Shown: positions 1 to 9,910, numbered from the stretch's first letter. The stretch is 64,000 nt of DNA from Arcticibacter eurypsychrophilus (GCF_001730525.1 NZ_MDFN01000016.1:1-64000); one strand, 5' to 3'. Numbers and translations are program-made. The notes: a model not told the origin generated them from the letters alone.

Positions 1-30
1 TACTAATCCCGGTTTTACCGGACAACAATA

Positions 31-70
31 TTTATTTATATACATCCTAATTTATTTACACACATCCTAA
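31..70. repeat. Two tandem 20-bp direct repeats upstream of the sigma-54 regulator gene
   Basis: Two adjacent 20-base units occupy 31-50 and 51-70. Both begin TTTATTTA and end ACATCCTAA, and they differ at two positions only. They lie 70 bases before the start of the NtrC-type regulator, so a regulator-binding role is possible but not shown. A short CCGGT/ACCGG hairpin lies just upstream at about 9-21. Confidence 0.6.
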
Positions 71-139
71 ACCTTTTTTTAATACAATTAAACTTTCTGA
101 CAGTAGAAAATGAGTAATATTGGATCTTAAATATTCCAC

Positions 140-1477
140 ATGGGTCCTACTGTTCTGATTATTGATGACGAAAACAAGTTACGCGGTTTGCTTGCCCGCA
201 TTATAGAACTGGAGGGATTTACAGTTTTGCAAGCTCCGAATGGAAAATCAGGACTGAAGATGGTCGAGAACGAGGACATCAGGGTGGTAATCAGCGACGT
301 AAAACTGCCTGATGCCAACGGAGTTGAACTCGTTAAATCGATCAAAGAGATCAAGCCATTTGTTGAAGTGATCAACCTAACCGCATATGGGACCATACAA
401 GATGGTGTCCTTGCCATTAAAAATGGGGCATTTGATTATATCACAAAGGGCGATGATAACGACAAAATCATTCCGCTGCTGAACAAAGCCCTTGATAAAG
501 CGAATCTGCAATATCGGGTGAGTCAGCTGGAGCAAAAAGTAAGCAGCAAATATAGTTTTGATACCATACTAGGGAACTCAAGAGCTATAAAAGAAGCAAA
601 AGAACTAGCCAGGAAAGTAGCAAAAACCGATACTACCGTTTTGTTTCTAGGTGAAACAGGAACAGGAAAGGAAGTATTTGCACAGGCTATTTTATATGAA
701 AGTGCCCGTAAGATGAAACCCTTTGTAGCAGTCAACTGTAGTGCCATTTCGCGCGAACTATTAGAGAGTGAACTCTTTGGCTATAAAGCCGGTGCCTTTA
801 CAGGCGCTCAGAAAGATAAAAAAGGACTCTTTGAGGAAGCTCATGGAGGTACAATCTTCCTGGATGAGATTGGTGAGATGAGCCTCGATCTTCAGGCTAA
901 AATGTTACGCATCCTTGAATCAGGTACTTTTATTAAAGTGGGTGATACAAAAACCACAGAAGTAAATGTCCGCCTGATGGCTGCAACAAATCGCAACCTG
1001 CAAGAGGAGGCTGAAGCCGGCCGTTTCCGTCTCGATCTCTTTTACCGCCTTTCCGTTTTCACTATCTATTTACCCGCCTTGAAAGATCGTAAAGAAGACA
1101 TTGAACTCATTGCCAAACATTACCTGAAAGAGTTTGCCGAAAAAACGAGTTTCGGTAGCGGTAAAATGGACGACAAGTTTATCCAACTTTTAAAAGATCA
1201 TTCCTGGAAAGGAAATATCAGGGAACTTAAAAACATAATGGAACGCGTAACCATTCTTTCTGATGGAGGAATCATTACTCCCGATTTATTACCCTACGAA
1301 TTTCACTCCGGACAGCAGGAAACTCAATCTTTGGACCTAGCCAGTGTAGAAAAACATCATATCTCCAAAGTACTGCAGCATACCAAAGGGAATAAAACGG
1401 AAACAGCAAGATTGTTGGGGATAGGCCTGACAACCCTTTACCGTAAAATTGAAGAGTATAACATCCAGTCCTTTTAA
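140..1477 (+). CDS. Sigma-54-dependent response regulator (NtrC family), probable kdp activator
   Basis: This 445-residue protein is a two-component response regulator that activates sigma-54 RNA polymerase. The receiver domain spans about residues 3-118, with phospho-acceptor Asp53 in the VVISDVKLPD stretch. The AAA+ domain follows from about 140 to 375: Walker A GETGTGKE at 171-178, an intact GAFTGA sigma-54 contact loop at 218-223, and the Walker B region FLDEIGE at about 240-246. The C-terminus is a Fis-type helix-turn-helix (about 405-442). It stands directly before kdpFABC and the two sensor genes, where other bacteria have the OmpR-type KdpE, so I infer that it controls kdp. A TAATATTG sequence at 115-122 resembles the Bacteroidota -7 element. 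A strong bidirectional terminator follows the gene. Family assignment is secure; the target operon is inferred from position. Confidence 0.93.
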   Translation: MGPTVLIIDDENKLRGLLARIIELEGFTVLQAPNGKSGLKMVENEDIRVVISDVKLPDANGVELVKSIKEIKPFVEVINLTAYGTIQDGVLAIKNGAFDYITKGDDNDKIIPLLNKALDKANLQYRVSQLEQKVSSKYSFDTILGNSRAIKEAKELARKVAKTDTTVLFLGETGTGKEVFAQAILYESARKMKPFVAVNCSAISRELLESELFGYKAGAFTGAQKDKKGLFEEAHGGTIFLDEIGEMSLDLQAKMLRILESGTFIKVGDTKTTEVNVRLMAATNRNLQEEAEAGRFRLDLFYRLSVFTIYLPALKDRKEDIELIAKHYLKEFAEKTSFGSGKMDDKFIQLLKDHSWKGNIRELKNIMERVTILSDGGIITPDLLPYEFHSGQQETQSLDLASVEKHHISKVLQHTKGNKTETARLLGIGLTTLYRKIEEYNIQSF

Positions 1478-1491
1478 TCTAAAACACCCTT

Positions 1492-1540
1492 CCATAATGA
1501 AAAAAACCCTTCCAAAACGGAAGGGTTTTTTTCATTATGG
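1492..1540. terminator. Strong bidirectional hairpin terminator
   Basis: A perfect 22-bp stem (1492-1513 pairs with 1519-1540) closes a 5-base loop. The stem contains seven A on one side and seven T on the other around a CCCTTCC/GGAAGGG core. It separates the regulator gene from the kdp structural genes, so kdp should start from its own promoter. Confidence 0.88.
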
Positions 1541-1608
1541 ATTATATCAAATTGATGAAACACTTTTATCTATCTGTATATAAATTAGTTACATCTACAA
1601 CTTTATTT

Positions 1609-1624
1609 AGGTACAACCATTGAT
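1609..1624 (+). promoter_or_regulatory. Candidate sigma-54 (-24/-12) promoter for kdp
   Basis: The 16 bases AGGTACAACCATTGAT fit the sigma-54 consensus (TGGYACR-N4-TTGCW). GG, T, A, C, A and TTG fall at the correct spacing; the exceptions are A for the first T and A for the C of the -12 GC. Transcription would begin near 1635, just before the small ORF at 1647. A short palindrome, ATCAA-A-TTGAT, at 1546-1556 could be an upstream activator site. The adjacent regulator keeps GAFTGA, which supports the reading. The missing GC at -12 is the main weakness. Confidence 0.45.
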
Positions 1625-1646
1625 AAGGAATATCAAACGAAAAGAT

Positions 1647-1730
1647 ATGTTAACGATATTATTACTACTAGCCCTCTTAATTTTATGCTGGGTGATTTAC
1701 AAATCCATCGATTGGTTCGAGAAAATCTAA
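1647..1730 (+). CDS. 27-residue single-pass membrane peptide preceding kdpF
   Basis: An ATG at 1647 opens a 27-codon frame encoding a hydrophobic helix (MLTILLLLALLILCW, then VIYKSIDWFEKI). It ends five bases before the kdpF start. The hydrophobic stretch with a short charged tail looks like a membrane-embedded small protein. Its placement as first gene of the kdp transcript suggests a Kdp accessory peptide, but I do not recognise a named family. It could also be a leader peptide. Evidence is composition, length and tight spacing only. Confidence 0.5.
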   Translation: MLTILLLLALLILCWVIYKSIDWFEKI

Positions 1731-1734
1731 AACT

Positions 1735-1812
1735 ATGACCGCATTATTTATCATCGCATTAGCAGTTTTTGTATACATGGTGTATGTACTGCTTAAACCT
1801 GAAAAATTTTAA
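1735..1812 (+). CDS. kdpF: KdpF, small subunit of the K+-transporting ATPase
   Basis: This 25-residue peptide (MTALFIIALAVFVYMVYVLL, then KPEKF) is a single transmembrane helix ending in the Y-x-L-L-x-P-E-x-F signature typical of KdpF. KdpF stabilises the KdpFABC complex in the inner membrane. It lies nine bases before kdpA. The gene is too short for routine gene calling, and the assignment rests on the C-terminal motif and the operon position. Confidence 0.88.
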   Translation: MTALFIIALAVFVYMVYVLLKPEKF

Positions 1813-1821
1813 TTCATTATC

Positions 1822-3540
1822 ATGAATACCGAATTAACTGGAGTAATCCTCACCTACATCATCACGCTGGCCATAGCAATTCCATTAGGAATTTACCTGG
1901 CTAAAGTATTCTCAGCAGAGAAAGTATGGACAGACTTTTTCAAGCCTTTGGAAAAATTCATCTATAAACTATCCGGTATAAATCCTGATCAACCCATGGA
2001 CTGGAAACAGCACATGAAAGCCTTATTAACTATCAACATGGTTTGGTTGATTTACGGATTTTTTGTACTGATCTTTCAGGATAAGCTTCCTCTGAATCCT
2101 GATGGAAATCCTGGACAGACACCTGATTTGGCCTTCAATACCATTATCAGTTTTGTGGTTAACTGCAATCTTCAACATTATTCAGGCGAAAGCGGACTTA
2201 CCTACCTGACACAGCACTTCGTAGTCATGTTCCTGCAATTTGTAAGTGCCGCAACCGGCATCGCAGCTGCATTCGTATTATTCAAGGCCTTTAGAGAAAA
2301 AAGCACAACCAATTTAGGCAACTTCTGGTTTTACTTTGTTCGTTCAATCACCCGCTTATTACTTCCTCTTTCTTTTTTAATAGCTATGGTACTCACCTTT
2401 AATGGTACACCATCCAGTTACGAAGGGAAAGATCAATATATTTCCCTTCAGGGCGATACCGTAAATGTATCAAGAGGACCTGCCGCAGGAATGATTGCCA
2501 TCAAACATCTGGGAACAAATGGTGGTGGATGGTTTGGCGCAAACTCTGCACATCCATTAGAAAACCCCAACTATCTCACCTCAATGGTTGAGTTAATTGC
2601 CCAGGTCATCATTCCTATTGCTATGGTCATTGCCTTCGGATATTTCATCCGCAGAAAAAGACTCGCATGGATGATCTTTGGCGTAATGACTATAGGCATG
2701 TTGCTCTTGCTGATCCCAACACTCAGCTCAGAGCTTGGCGGAAGTCATGCGCTTGCAAAAATGGGCATCTCGCAACACACCGGTGCCATGGAAGGCAAAG
2801 AAGTACGTTTCGGTCCGGCAATGTCAGCCTACTGGAGTACCGTAACCACTATTATTTCCACCGGATCAGTAAACAGTATGCATGATAGTTCCATGCCGTT
2901 AACCGGCTTATGGCAGATGCTGGGAATGATGATCAACTCATTCTATGGAGGTTGTGGCGTAGGTATCCTCAACTACTTCATTTATCTGATCATTGCGGTC
3001 TTTATATCTGGACTTATGGTTGGCCGAACCCCCGAATTCCTTGGGCATAAGGTCGAAGCCAGAGAAGTTAAAATAGCAGCCATCATCACCCTGCTAAGTC
3101 CCTTTCTAATTTTAGCAGGTACTGCAATTGCAAGTCACGTACTTACAACATCTCCCAATGCCGACTGGGCAGTAAAACCCGGAAACTGGTTAAATAACCC
3201 TGGGTTTCATGGTTTTTCAGAGATTCTTTATGAATATACCTCATCGAACGCCAATAACGGATCCGGCTTTGAGGGATTAGGCGATAACAATATCTGGTGG
3301 AACGTTTCAACCGGCCTGATCTTGTTACTAAGTCGATTTCTTCCTATCATCGCTCCTGTTGCAATAGCAGGACTACTTGCAAAGAAAAAATACATCCCCG
3401 AGTCTGCAGGTACTTTAAAAACCGATACATTAACCTTTAGCATGATGACCTTTGCGGTTATCGTTGTACTCAATGCACTTTCATATTTCCCTGCCCTGGC
3501 CTTAGGACCAATAGCAGAATACTTTACTCTCATTAAGTAA
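1822..3540 (+). CDS. kdpA: K+-transporting ATPase subunit A (KdpA)
   Basis: KdpA, 572 residues (E. coli about 557), is the channel-like, K+-selective membrane subunit of the high-affinity KdpFABC pump. The sequence shows about ten hydrophobic helices and the repeated selectivity-filter loops of the family, such as [16 protein letters not shown] (about residue 112), [15 protein letters not shown] (about 233) and [11 protein letters not shown]. It starts nine bases after kdpF and ends eight bases before kdpB, so the genes are co-transcribed. Expression is expected under K+ limitation. No anomalies were seen. Confidence 0.97.
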   Translation: MNTELTGVILTYIITLAIAIPLGIYLAKVFSAEKVWTDFFKPLEKFIYKLSGINPDQPMDWKQHMKALLTINMVWLIYGFFVLIFQDKLPLNPDGNPGQTPDLAFNTIISFVVNCNLQHYSGESGLTYLTQHFVVMFLQFVSAATGIAAAFVLFKAFREKSTTNLGNFWFYFVRSITRLLLPLSFLIAMVLTFNGTPSSYEGKDQYISLQGDTVNVSRGPAAGMIAIKHLGTNGGGWFGANSAHPLENPNYLTSMVELIAQVIIPIAMVIAFGYFIRRKRLAWMIFGVMTIGMLLLLIPTLSSELGGSHALAKMGISQHTGAMEGKEVRFGPAMSAYWSTVTTIISTGSVNSMHDSSMPLTGLWQMLGMMINSFYGGCGVGILNYFIYLIIAVFISGLMVGRTPEFLGHKVEAREVKIAAIITLLSPFLILAGTAIASHVLTTSPNADWAVKPGNWLNNPGFHGFSEILYEYTSSNANNGSGFEGLGDNNIWWNVSTGLILLLSRFLPIIAPVAIAGLLAKKKYIPESAGTLKTDTLTFSMMTFAVIVVLNALSYFPALALGPIAEYFTLIK

Positions 3541-3548
3541 ATACATCG

Positions 3549-5588
3549 ATGAAAAATCAATCCAATCCATTATTTGAATCTGCTTTAGTGCAAACCGCAC
3601 TGAAACAGTCAATCCATAAACTTGATCCCCGGATAATGATTCGAAACCCGGTGATGTTCACAGTGGAAATCGGCACCTTGGTCATGCTGTTTGTTACTTT
3701 ATATTCCTCCACGCATCATGATCAGGGATCATTTGGATATAATCTAAGCATATTTATAGTGCTTTTACTCACCCTCCTATTTGCCAATTTTGCTGAAGCG
3801 ATTGCAGAAGCTCGAGGTAAAGCGCAGGCCGACAGCTTGCGCAAAACACGGGAAGACACACCTGCCAAAGTTTTACTAGAAAATGGTACCACAGAGATCC
3901 GTTCATCCAACCAATTACGAAAAGGAGATGTATTCGTTTGTGAAACCGGAGATACCATTCCAACCGACGGCGAAATCATCTCAGGGATTGCTACGATAGA
4001 CGAGTCCGCTATTACAGGAGAGTCAGCCCCTGTGATCAGGGAATCAGGGGGCGACAAATCATCCGTTACCGGTGGTACAAAAGTATTATCCGATTACATT
4101 AAAGTACAGGTTACTACCCAACCGGGGGAAAGCTTCCTGGATAAAATGATTGCTTTGGTAGAAGGTGCTTCCCGTCAGAAAACACCGAATGAAATTGCCC
4201 TGACCATTTTGCTTGCCAGTTTTACCTTAGTGTTCATCATCGTTTGTGTGACACTGAAACCCTTTGCAGACTATGCGAAGACACCCATTACCATTTCAGC
4301 CTTTATTTCCTTATTTGTTTGTTTGATCCCCACTACAATTGGAGGTCTGCTTTCGGCGATAGGAATTGCTGGAATGGATAGAGCTTTACGTGCCAATGTA
4401 ATCACTAAATCAGGTAAAGCAGTAGAAACTGCAGGTGATATTGATACATTGTTACTCGATAAAACAGGAACCATCACTATAGGAAATCGAAAAGCCACAA
4501 ACTTTTACCCTACAGCAGGAGTCAACCTAAATAATTTTGTTAAAAGTAGTTTACTCAGTTCTCTTTCTGATGAAACACCCGAAGGAAAGTCAATTGTAGA
4601 ACTTGCGGAAAGTTTAATGCCACGAGGATCATTTAACAGGTTAGAAACTTCATCAGCAAACTTTGTTAAGTTCACCGCAGAAACACGCTCAAGTGGAGTG
4701 GATTTACAGGACGGAAGGCAAATTAGGAAAGGTGCATTTGATACTATTAAAGTGATGTCAGAGCAAGCAGGTAATACATTTCCTGAGGATATTAAATCAA
4801 AAGTCATTGAAATCGCTTCTAATGGAGGAACCCCTTTAGTAGTAGCAGAAAACCTGAAAGTGCTTGGTGTAATTGAACTTCAAGACATCATCAAACCGGG
4901 CATTCAGGAACGTTTTGAACGCTTACGTAAAATGGGTGTAAAAACAGTCATGGTGACCGGTGACAATCCACTTACAGCCAAGTACATTGCTGAAAAAGCA
5001 GGTGTAGATGATTTTATTGCTGAAGCTAAACCTGAGGATAAGATGAACTACATCAAGGAGGAGCAGGCAAATGGTAAATTGGTCGCTATGATGGGTGACG
5101 GTACCAATGATGCTCCCGCTTTAGCACAGGCCGATGTTGGTGTAGCTATGAACAGTGGTACACAGGCTGCTAAGGAAGCAGGAAACATGGTAGACCTTGA
5201 TAATGACCCAACTAAGCTGATTGAGATTGTAGAAATCGGAAAACAACTGCTCATTACCAGGGGAACATTAACTACCTTTTCTATTGCCAATGACGTTGCC
5301 AAGTATTTTGCCATCGTACCCGCTCTTTTTATAGCATCTATACCGGCTTTGCAGGGTATGAATATCATGAATCTGCACAGTCCCGAAAGTGCCATCCTTT
5401 CCGCAGTGATCTTTAATGCCATCATTATTCCTATGCTGATTCCCCTTGCACTTCGTGGAGTGGCTTATAAACCCATAGGTGCAAGCGCCCTGTTACGCCG
5501 TAATATACTTATATACGGAATTGGCGGAGTGGTTGCCCCTTTTATAGGGATCAAATTAATTGATCTCCTGATTACTTTTATGTTTTAA
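3549..5588 (+). CDS. kdpB: K+-transporting P-type ATPase subunit B (KdpB)
   Basis: KdpB, 679 residues, is the ATP-hydrolysing P-type ATPase subunit that powers K+ uptake by KdpFABC. The phosphorylation motif [13 protein letters not shown], the actuator motif ITGESAPV, the nucleotide-binding KGAFD motif and the hinge [10 protein letters not shown] / [12 protein letters not shown] are all intact, with the expected membrane helices. Length matches E. coli KdpB (682). It lies between kdpA and kdpC with gaps of 8 and 10 bases. Confidence 0.97.
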   Translation: MKNQSNPLFESALVQTALKQSIHKLDPRIMIRNPVMFTVEIGTLVMLFVTLYSSTHHDQGSFGYNLSIFIVLLLTLLFANFAEAIAEARGKAQADSLRKTREDTPAKVLLENGTTEIRSSNQLRKGDVFVCETGDTIPTDGEIISGIATIDESAITGESAPVIRESGGDKSSVTGGTKVLSDYIKVQVTTQPGESFLDKMIALVEGASRQKTPNEIALTILLASFTLVFIIVCVTLKPFADYAKTPITISAFISLFVCLIPTTIGGLLSAIGIAGMDRALRANVITKSGKAVETAGDIDTLLLDKTGTITIGNRKATNFYPTAGVNLNNFVKSSLLSSLSDETPEGKSIVELAESLMPRGSFNRLETSSANFVKFTAETRSSGVDLQDGRQIRKGAFDTIKVMSEQAGNTFPEDIKSKVIEIASNGGTPLVVAENLKVLGVIELQDIIKPGIQERFERLRKMGVKTVMVTGDNPLTAKYIAEKAGVDDFIAEAKPEDKMNYIKEEQANGKLVAMMGDGTNDAPALAQADVGVAMNSGTQAAKEAGNMVDLDNDPTKLIEIVEIGKQLLITRGTLTTFSIANDVAKYFAIVPALFIASIPALQGMNIMNLHSPESAILSAVIFNAIIIPMLIPLALRGVAYKPIGASALLRRNILIYGIGGVVAPFIGIKLIDLLITFMF

Positions 5589-5598
5589 AATTACTAAA

Positions 5599-6171
5599 AT
5601 GAAAAAATACATCATACAATCTATCCGTTTAACTTTAGTACTTATAGTACTGCTATGCGTGATATATCCTATCTTAATCGCTTTTGTTGGTAAACTTTCA
5701 AAAGGTGAAGGCGGTGGACAGAAGATAGTAGTAAACGGAAAAACAGTTGGTTATGCCAATATTGGACAGCTATTTACACGCACTGACTATTTTTGGGGAC
5801 GCCCATCTGCAGTGGAATATAATGCAGCAGGCTCTGCTGGATCTAATAAGGGTCCTTCCAACCCGGATTACTTAAAGCAGGTTGAAGAACGAATTGATAC
5901 CCTTCTGAAGTATCACCCCTATTTAAAACTTGCTGAAATCCCTGCGGACCTTGTAACCGCATCAGGCAGTGGTCTTGATCCTGACATTTCTCCTGAGGCT
6001 GCTCGTATCCAAATCAGAAGAGTGGCTGAAAACCGAAAACTAAATATAGATGAAGTAACTGCATTAGTAAACAAAAACACCGAAGGTCCTCTTCTTGGAT
6101 TAATAGGACCATCAAAAGTAAATGTGCTAAAATTGAATCTTGCTCTAAATGATATGACGAAATCCAGGTAA
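5599..6171 (+). CDS. kdpC: K+-transporting ATPase subunit C (KdpC)
   Basis: KdpC, 190 residues, has one N-terminal membrane helix (about residues 8-30) and a periplasmic domain that works with KdpB and KdpA. Family motifs visible are YFWGRPSA, SNPDYLKQVEERI, ASGSGLDPDISPEAA and LNLALND near the end. It closes the kdpFABC block; a gap of about 160 bases without a clear gene separates it from the sensor genes. Confidence 0.96.
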   Translation: MKKYIIQSIRLTLVLIVLLCVIYPILIAFVGKLSKGEGGGQKIVVNGKTVGYANIGQLFTRTDYFWGRPSAVEYNAAGSAGSNKGPSNPDYLKQVEERIDTLLKYHPYLKLAEIPADLVTASGSGLDPDISPEAARIQIRRVAENRKLNIDEVTALVNKNTEGPLLGLIGPSKVNVLKLNLALNDMTKSR

Positions 6172-6333
6172 AATAACCGATGAGATTTTTTCACCATTCG
6201 CTAAACAACTGATTGGATAGCTTTACAGCAAAAGAGTTTATACAATGGTAAAGCTAAGGAAAAGATTAAATAAACAAATGCCTGTTTTTTGCTAAGGCCC
6301 TTTATATGAATAAGTATTATAATTGATCAAACA

Positions 6334-7464
6334 ATGGACGACGACTTCCGGGAAAACTCTGTACAAAAGTTTCTTGATCTGGTAAAAAAGACTAGGAGAG
6401 GCAAATTTAAAGTCTACATAGGCATGAGTGCCGGTGTTGGAAAGACGTACCGGATGCTTCAGGAAGCACATTCTCTACTCCGAAACGGCATCAATATTCA
6501 AATTGGCTATATTGAAACACACAATCGTTCTGAAACACATTCTTTACTCGAGGGCATCCCTCTAATTCCAAGAAGGAAAATCTTTTATAAGGGAAAAGAA
6601 CTGGAAGAGATGGATGTTGCTGCTATTCTAAACAGGCATCCCGAAGTAGTTATTGTTGATGAACTTGCTCATACCAATGTAGAAGGGAGTAAAAATCAAA
6701 AACGCTGGCAGGATGTTGTAGACCTTCTTGAAGCTGGTATTAGTGTTATTTCAGCAGTAAACATTCAGCATATGGAAAGTCTGAATGAAGATGCTCAGAA
6801 AATAACAGGCATCCAGATCACGGAACGGATTCCCGACAATATCCTTTCCATGGCGGATGAGATTGTCAATATCGACTTAACAGCAGACGAACTTATTGAT
6901 CGTCTTAAAGAAGGAAAAATCTATGATAGCAGCAAAATTAATCTGGCTCTTAAGAATTTCTTTCAGGCTGATAAGATCCTGCAACTGCGTGAACTGGCAC
7001 TCAAGGAAGTTGCTCATTATGTAGAACGAAAAATCAATGCGGAGATCCCAAAGCAGATTAAACTTCGCCCCGAACGCTTTCTTGCATGTATCTCCTCCAA
7101 CCCCCAGATCGCAAAAACAGTAATCAGGAAAACTGCCCGTCTGGCCTCCTATTACCGGTCCCCCTGGTTAGTGTTGTATGTGCAAAGCAGCGCTGAAAAT
7201 GCAGATCGGATTAAGCTTGATAAACAACGTCATTTAATTAACAACATGAAGCTTGCTACAGAACTGGGGGCAGAAGTAATAAGAGTTAAAAGTGACTATA
7301 TTACGCAAACTATTATGCAAATTGCTGAAGAAAAAGAAATTACTACAATTTGTGTTGGAAAACCTCATTTAAATATTTGGCAAGTCTTGTTACGGACTGC
7401 CATCTTCAACCAGCTACTCCAAAAAATAGCAGCAACTGATACTGATTTAGTTATATTATCATGA
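6334..7464 (+). CDS. kdpD: Truncated KdpD: cytoplasmic sensor and Usp domains only
   Basis: This 376-residue protein matches only the N-terminal half of KdpD. It has the KdpD domain with Walker A GMSAGVGKT (30-38) and Walker B VIVDELAHTN (about 107-115), followed by a universal-stress-protein-like domain (about 245-376). The four membrane helices and the histidine-kinase core of full-length KdpD (about 890 residues) are absent. The stop is clean and the next gene overlaps it by four bases (ATGA), so this is an operonic arrangement and not a frameshift. I infer that it senses K+ or c-di-AMP, as the Usp region does in some KdpD proteins, and signals to the kinase encoded next. The function is inferred from family and context. 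Confidence 0.9.
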   Translation: MDDDFRENSVQKFLDLVKKTRRGKFKVYIGMSAGVGKTYRMLQEAHSLLRNGINIQIGYIETHNRSETHSLLEGIPLIPRRKIFYKGKELEEMDVAAILNRHPEVVIVDELAHTNVEGSKNQKRWQDVVDLLEAGISVISAVNIQHMESLNEDAQKITGIQITERIPDNILSMADEIVNIDLTADELIDRLKEGKIYDSSKINLALKNFFQADKILQLRELALKEVAHYVERKINAEIPKQIKLRPERFLACISSNPQIAKTVIRKTARLASYYRSPWLVLYVQSSAENADRIKLDKQRHLINNMKLATELGAEVIRVKSDYITQTIMQIAEEKEITTICVGKPHLNIWQVLLRTAIFNQLLQKIAATDTDLVILS

Positions 7465-9215
7465 AAATAAAAAGCAAACTACGCCTCGGATTCGGATTCC
7501 TATTCGTTGTGGTTATATTATTCGGGGGTCTATCTTTATATTATCTGCGTGAGATCTCAAACAACGCAAAAGTTATCCTGAAGGATAATTATGAGAGTCT
7601 TCATTATGCACGTGAAATGAGAACAGTACTGGACGAGACTGATTTGCCTCTTTCAGACATTGCCATTAACCGTTTTAACGCAGAGCTGCAAAGAGAGTTA
7701 AAGAACATTACAGAACCAGGGGAAGCTGAGGCGGCAACCAATCTTCAAAAAAGCTTTCAAGTATTACAAAACCCCATTCTTCAGATGAAGCAACTGGAGT
7801 CAGCTGAACGTTTTGCCCGGGTTTACCTCCGTAAAATTGAAGAATTGAATATGCAGGCTATTGTACGCAAAAACAACCAGGCGCAGCAGTCCGTAGAAAA
7901 GGCCACCATCTACCTGGGCATGATTGGCACATTCACTTTTCTAGTTTTGTTTAGTTTCAGTATCAACTTTCCCGGCTTTATAGCCAATCCTGTAAATGAA
8001 CTTACGGAAGGAATCAAGGAGATCAGTAGGAAAAACTATAAAACCAGACTAAATTTTAAAACCACAAAGGAATTTGAAGAAGTAGCGAGTGCTTTTAACC
8101 ATATGGCCTCCCGACTGAATGAATGGGAAAACAGTAACCTGGCACAAGTAATATCTGAAAAACTGCGGATCGAAACCATTATTGAACAGATGCAGGACGG
8201 GATAATAGGTTTAAATGAGAAAAACAAAGTCATCTTTATTAATCCTGCTGCGGAAAGTCTGTTAAACTTAAACGAAGAAAACATTGTAGGCTCTGATGCC
8301 CTTGATGTTGCAAAGAGAAATGATCTGCTAAAAAACCTTTTAGAAAATAAAAATCAGGATAAACCCATTAAGATCTATGCAAATGGAAAAGAGTCCTACT
8401 TCCAATTAGAAAGCAGGGAGATCACCATTCCTTTATACAATCAAAACTATGATAATCCAATCATTAAATCGGAAGAGTCTGCCGGTGAAGTGTATATACT
8501 AAGAAATATAACCAAATTCCGAGAGCTCGATGAAGCCAAGACCAATTTCATTGCCACCATTTCCCATGAGTTAAAAACCCCTATCGCTTCCATAAAAATG
8601 AGTCTACGGTTACTATATGACAATCGTGTAGGCAACCTAAACACGGAACAATCTGAGTTATTAAATCACATCAAAGATGATGCGGAGCGACTTTTAAAAA
8701 TAACAACTGAACTACTCGATCTGGCACAAGTTGAAACCGGAAACATTCAACTCAACCTCATGGCTGCTGATCCAAAACAAATTGTGGAATATGCAGTCAA
8801 CGCAGTGAAATTTCAGACCGAACAAAAGCGAATAACCCTAGGCATTAAAGTAAAAGATAACCTGCCTAAAGTACATGCTGATCTTGAAAAAACCGCTTGG
8901 GTGTTGGTTAACTTCCTATCAAATGCTATAAGATATAGTCCGGAAAATTCAACAATAAGCATTGAAGTGAAAAGCATGAGTAACTTTATTCAGTTTACCG
9001 TTCAGGATTCAGGAAATGGAATTGAAGAGAGATATCTGGACCGGCTGTTTGAACGCTATTTCCAGGTGCCGACAGATGGGCGCAACAAATCAGGATCAGG
9101 ACTAGGATTAGCTATTTCCAAGGACTTCATCGAAGCACAAAAAGGAGATATATTTGTTGAAAGTGAACTAGGTGCCGGAAGTAAGTTTGGTTTTAACCTT
9201 CCTAAAACCGCTTAG
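7461..9215 (+). CDS. Membrane HAMP-PAS sensor histidine kinase, partner of the split KdpD
   Basis: A 584-residue histidine kinase. Membrane helices lie at about 8-29 and 149-172 and bracket a periplasmic domain of about 120 residues. HAMP follows (about 172-225), then PAS (about 235-350), then HisKA with phospho-acceptor His369 in ISHELKTPIASI. The ATPase domain has the N box NFLSNAIRYSP and the G box GSGLGLAIS. Its ATG overlaps the stop of the truncated kdpD. With the NtrC-type regulator at the head of the island it forms a plausible three-part control circuit for kdp. The kinase is certain; the pairing is inferred. Confidence 0.93.
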   Translation: MKIKSKLRLGFGFLFVVVILFGGLSLYYLREISNNAKVILKDNYESLHYAREMRTVLDETDLPLSDIAINRFNAELQRELKNITEPGEAEAATNLQKSFQVLQNPILQMKQLESAERFARVYLRKIEELNMQAIVRKNNQAQQSVEKATIYLGMIGTFTFLVLFSFSINFPGFIANPVNELTEGIKEISRKNYKTRLNFKTTKEFEEVASAFNHMASRLNEWENSNLAQVISEKLRIETIIEQMQDGIIGLNEKNKVIFINPAAESLLNLNEENIVGSDALDVAKRNDLLKNLLENKNQDKPIKIYANGKESYFQLESREITIPLYNQNYDNPIIKSEESAGEVYILRNITKFRELDEAKTNFIATISHELKTPIASIKMSLRLLYDNRVGNLNTEQSELLNHIKDDAERLLKITTELLDLAQVETGNIQLNLMAADPKQIVEYAVNAVKFQTEQKRITLGIKVKDNLPKVHADLEKTAWVLVNFLSNAIRYSPENSTISIEVKSMSNFIQFTVQDSGNGIEERYLDRLFERYFQVPTDGRNKSGSGLGLAISKDFIEAQKGDIFVESELGAGSKFGFNLPKTA

Positions 9216-9383
9216 CTCATCCTTCAAAAAAATAAGCCATATAATACATAAAGTGGCTCATTGAACAATAAACACTTAAAAAAACTATTATAAAAGTGTT
9301 TAGTATGTCACATTATCAAAATTATGACGCTGATCATTTTCCGTCATTAAAATTTTAGTTAAAATTGAAAAAACATTTAAATT

Positions 9384-9890
9384 ATGAAAAAACTAATCAT
9401 GTTAACTGCTTTTGTACTTCCTGTACTTATAAGCGCTTGTGGAGGTAATCCAAAAAGCACTGAAACCACTCAAACAGAAACACCAGCAGCAACAACAACA
9501 GAAACACCCGAAGCCACTACTTCAAATACAGTAGTGATTACCGCTAACGACCAGATGAAATATGATCTTACCGAGATCAAAGTAAAGGCAGGCGAAGAAG
9601 TAACACTTACTTTAAAAAATGCAGGAACTATGGCAAAAGAGGCTATGGGTCATAATTTCGTTTTATTAGCACAAGGAACTGATGTAGCTGCATTTGCTAC
9701 TGAAGCAATGGCTAATAAACCTTCCGATTACATCCCTACTGGTTCAAAAGCAATCTTAGTACATACCAAACTTCTTGGACCAGGTGAATCAGATACCATC
9801 ACCTTCACAGTCCCTGCAGGCGAATATGAATTTATTTGTAGTTTCCCAGGTCATTATGGTATGATGCGTGGAAAAGTTATCGCTGAATAA
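9384..9890 (+). CDS. Azurin-like blue copper lipoprotein
   Basis: A 168-residue secreted cupredoxin. A lipoprotein signal ends at the lipobox LISAC (Cys about 19), followed by a Thr/Glu/Pro-rich linker to about residue 48. The plastocyanin/azurin fold fills the rest. Type-1 copper ligands are visible: His in AMGHNF, then Cys, His and Met in the FICSFPGHYGMM cluster. The spacing and the LGPGESDTITFTVPAGEYEF strand are typical of azurin. It probably carries electrons in the periplasm. It is separated from the kdp cluster by about 170 bases and ends in its own terminator, so it is probably monocistronic. Confidence 0.93.
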   Translation: MKKLIMLTAFVLPVLISACGGNPKSTETTQTETPAATTTETPEATTSNTVVITANDQMKYDLTEIKVKAGEEVTLTLKNAGTMAKEAMGHNFVLLAQGTDVAAFATEAMANKPSDYIPTGSKAILVHTKLLGPGESDTITFTVPAGEYEFICSFPGHYGMMRGKVIAE

Positions 9891-9910
9891 TTAGCACGAA
9901 TACCCAAATT

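Noticed and set aside
6172-6333. Possible gene in the 160-base gap between kdpC and kdpD
   Set aside because: Only frames shorter than 20 codons are present, with no motif.
9270-9301. AAACACTT/AAGTGTTT inverted repeat downstream of the histidine kinase gene
   Set aside because: An 8-bp stem with a 16-base loop and no T-tract; too weak to call as a terminator.
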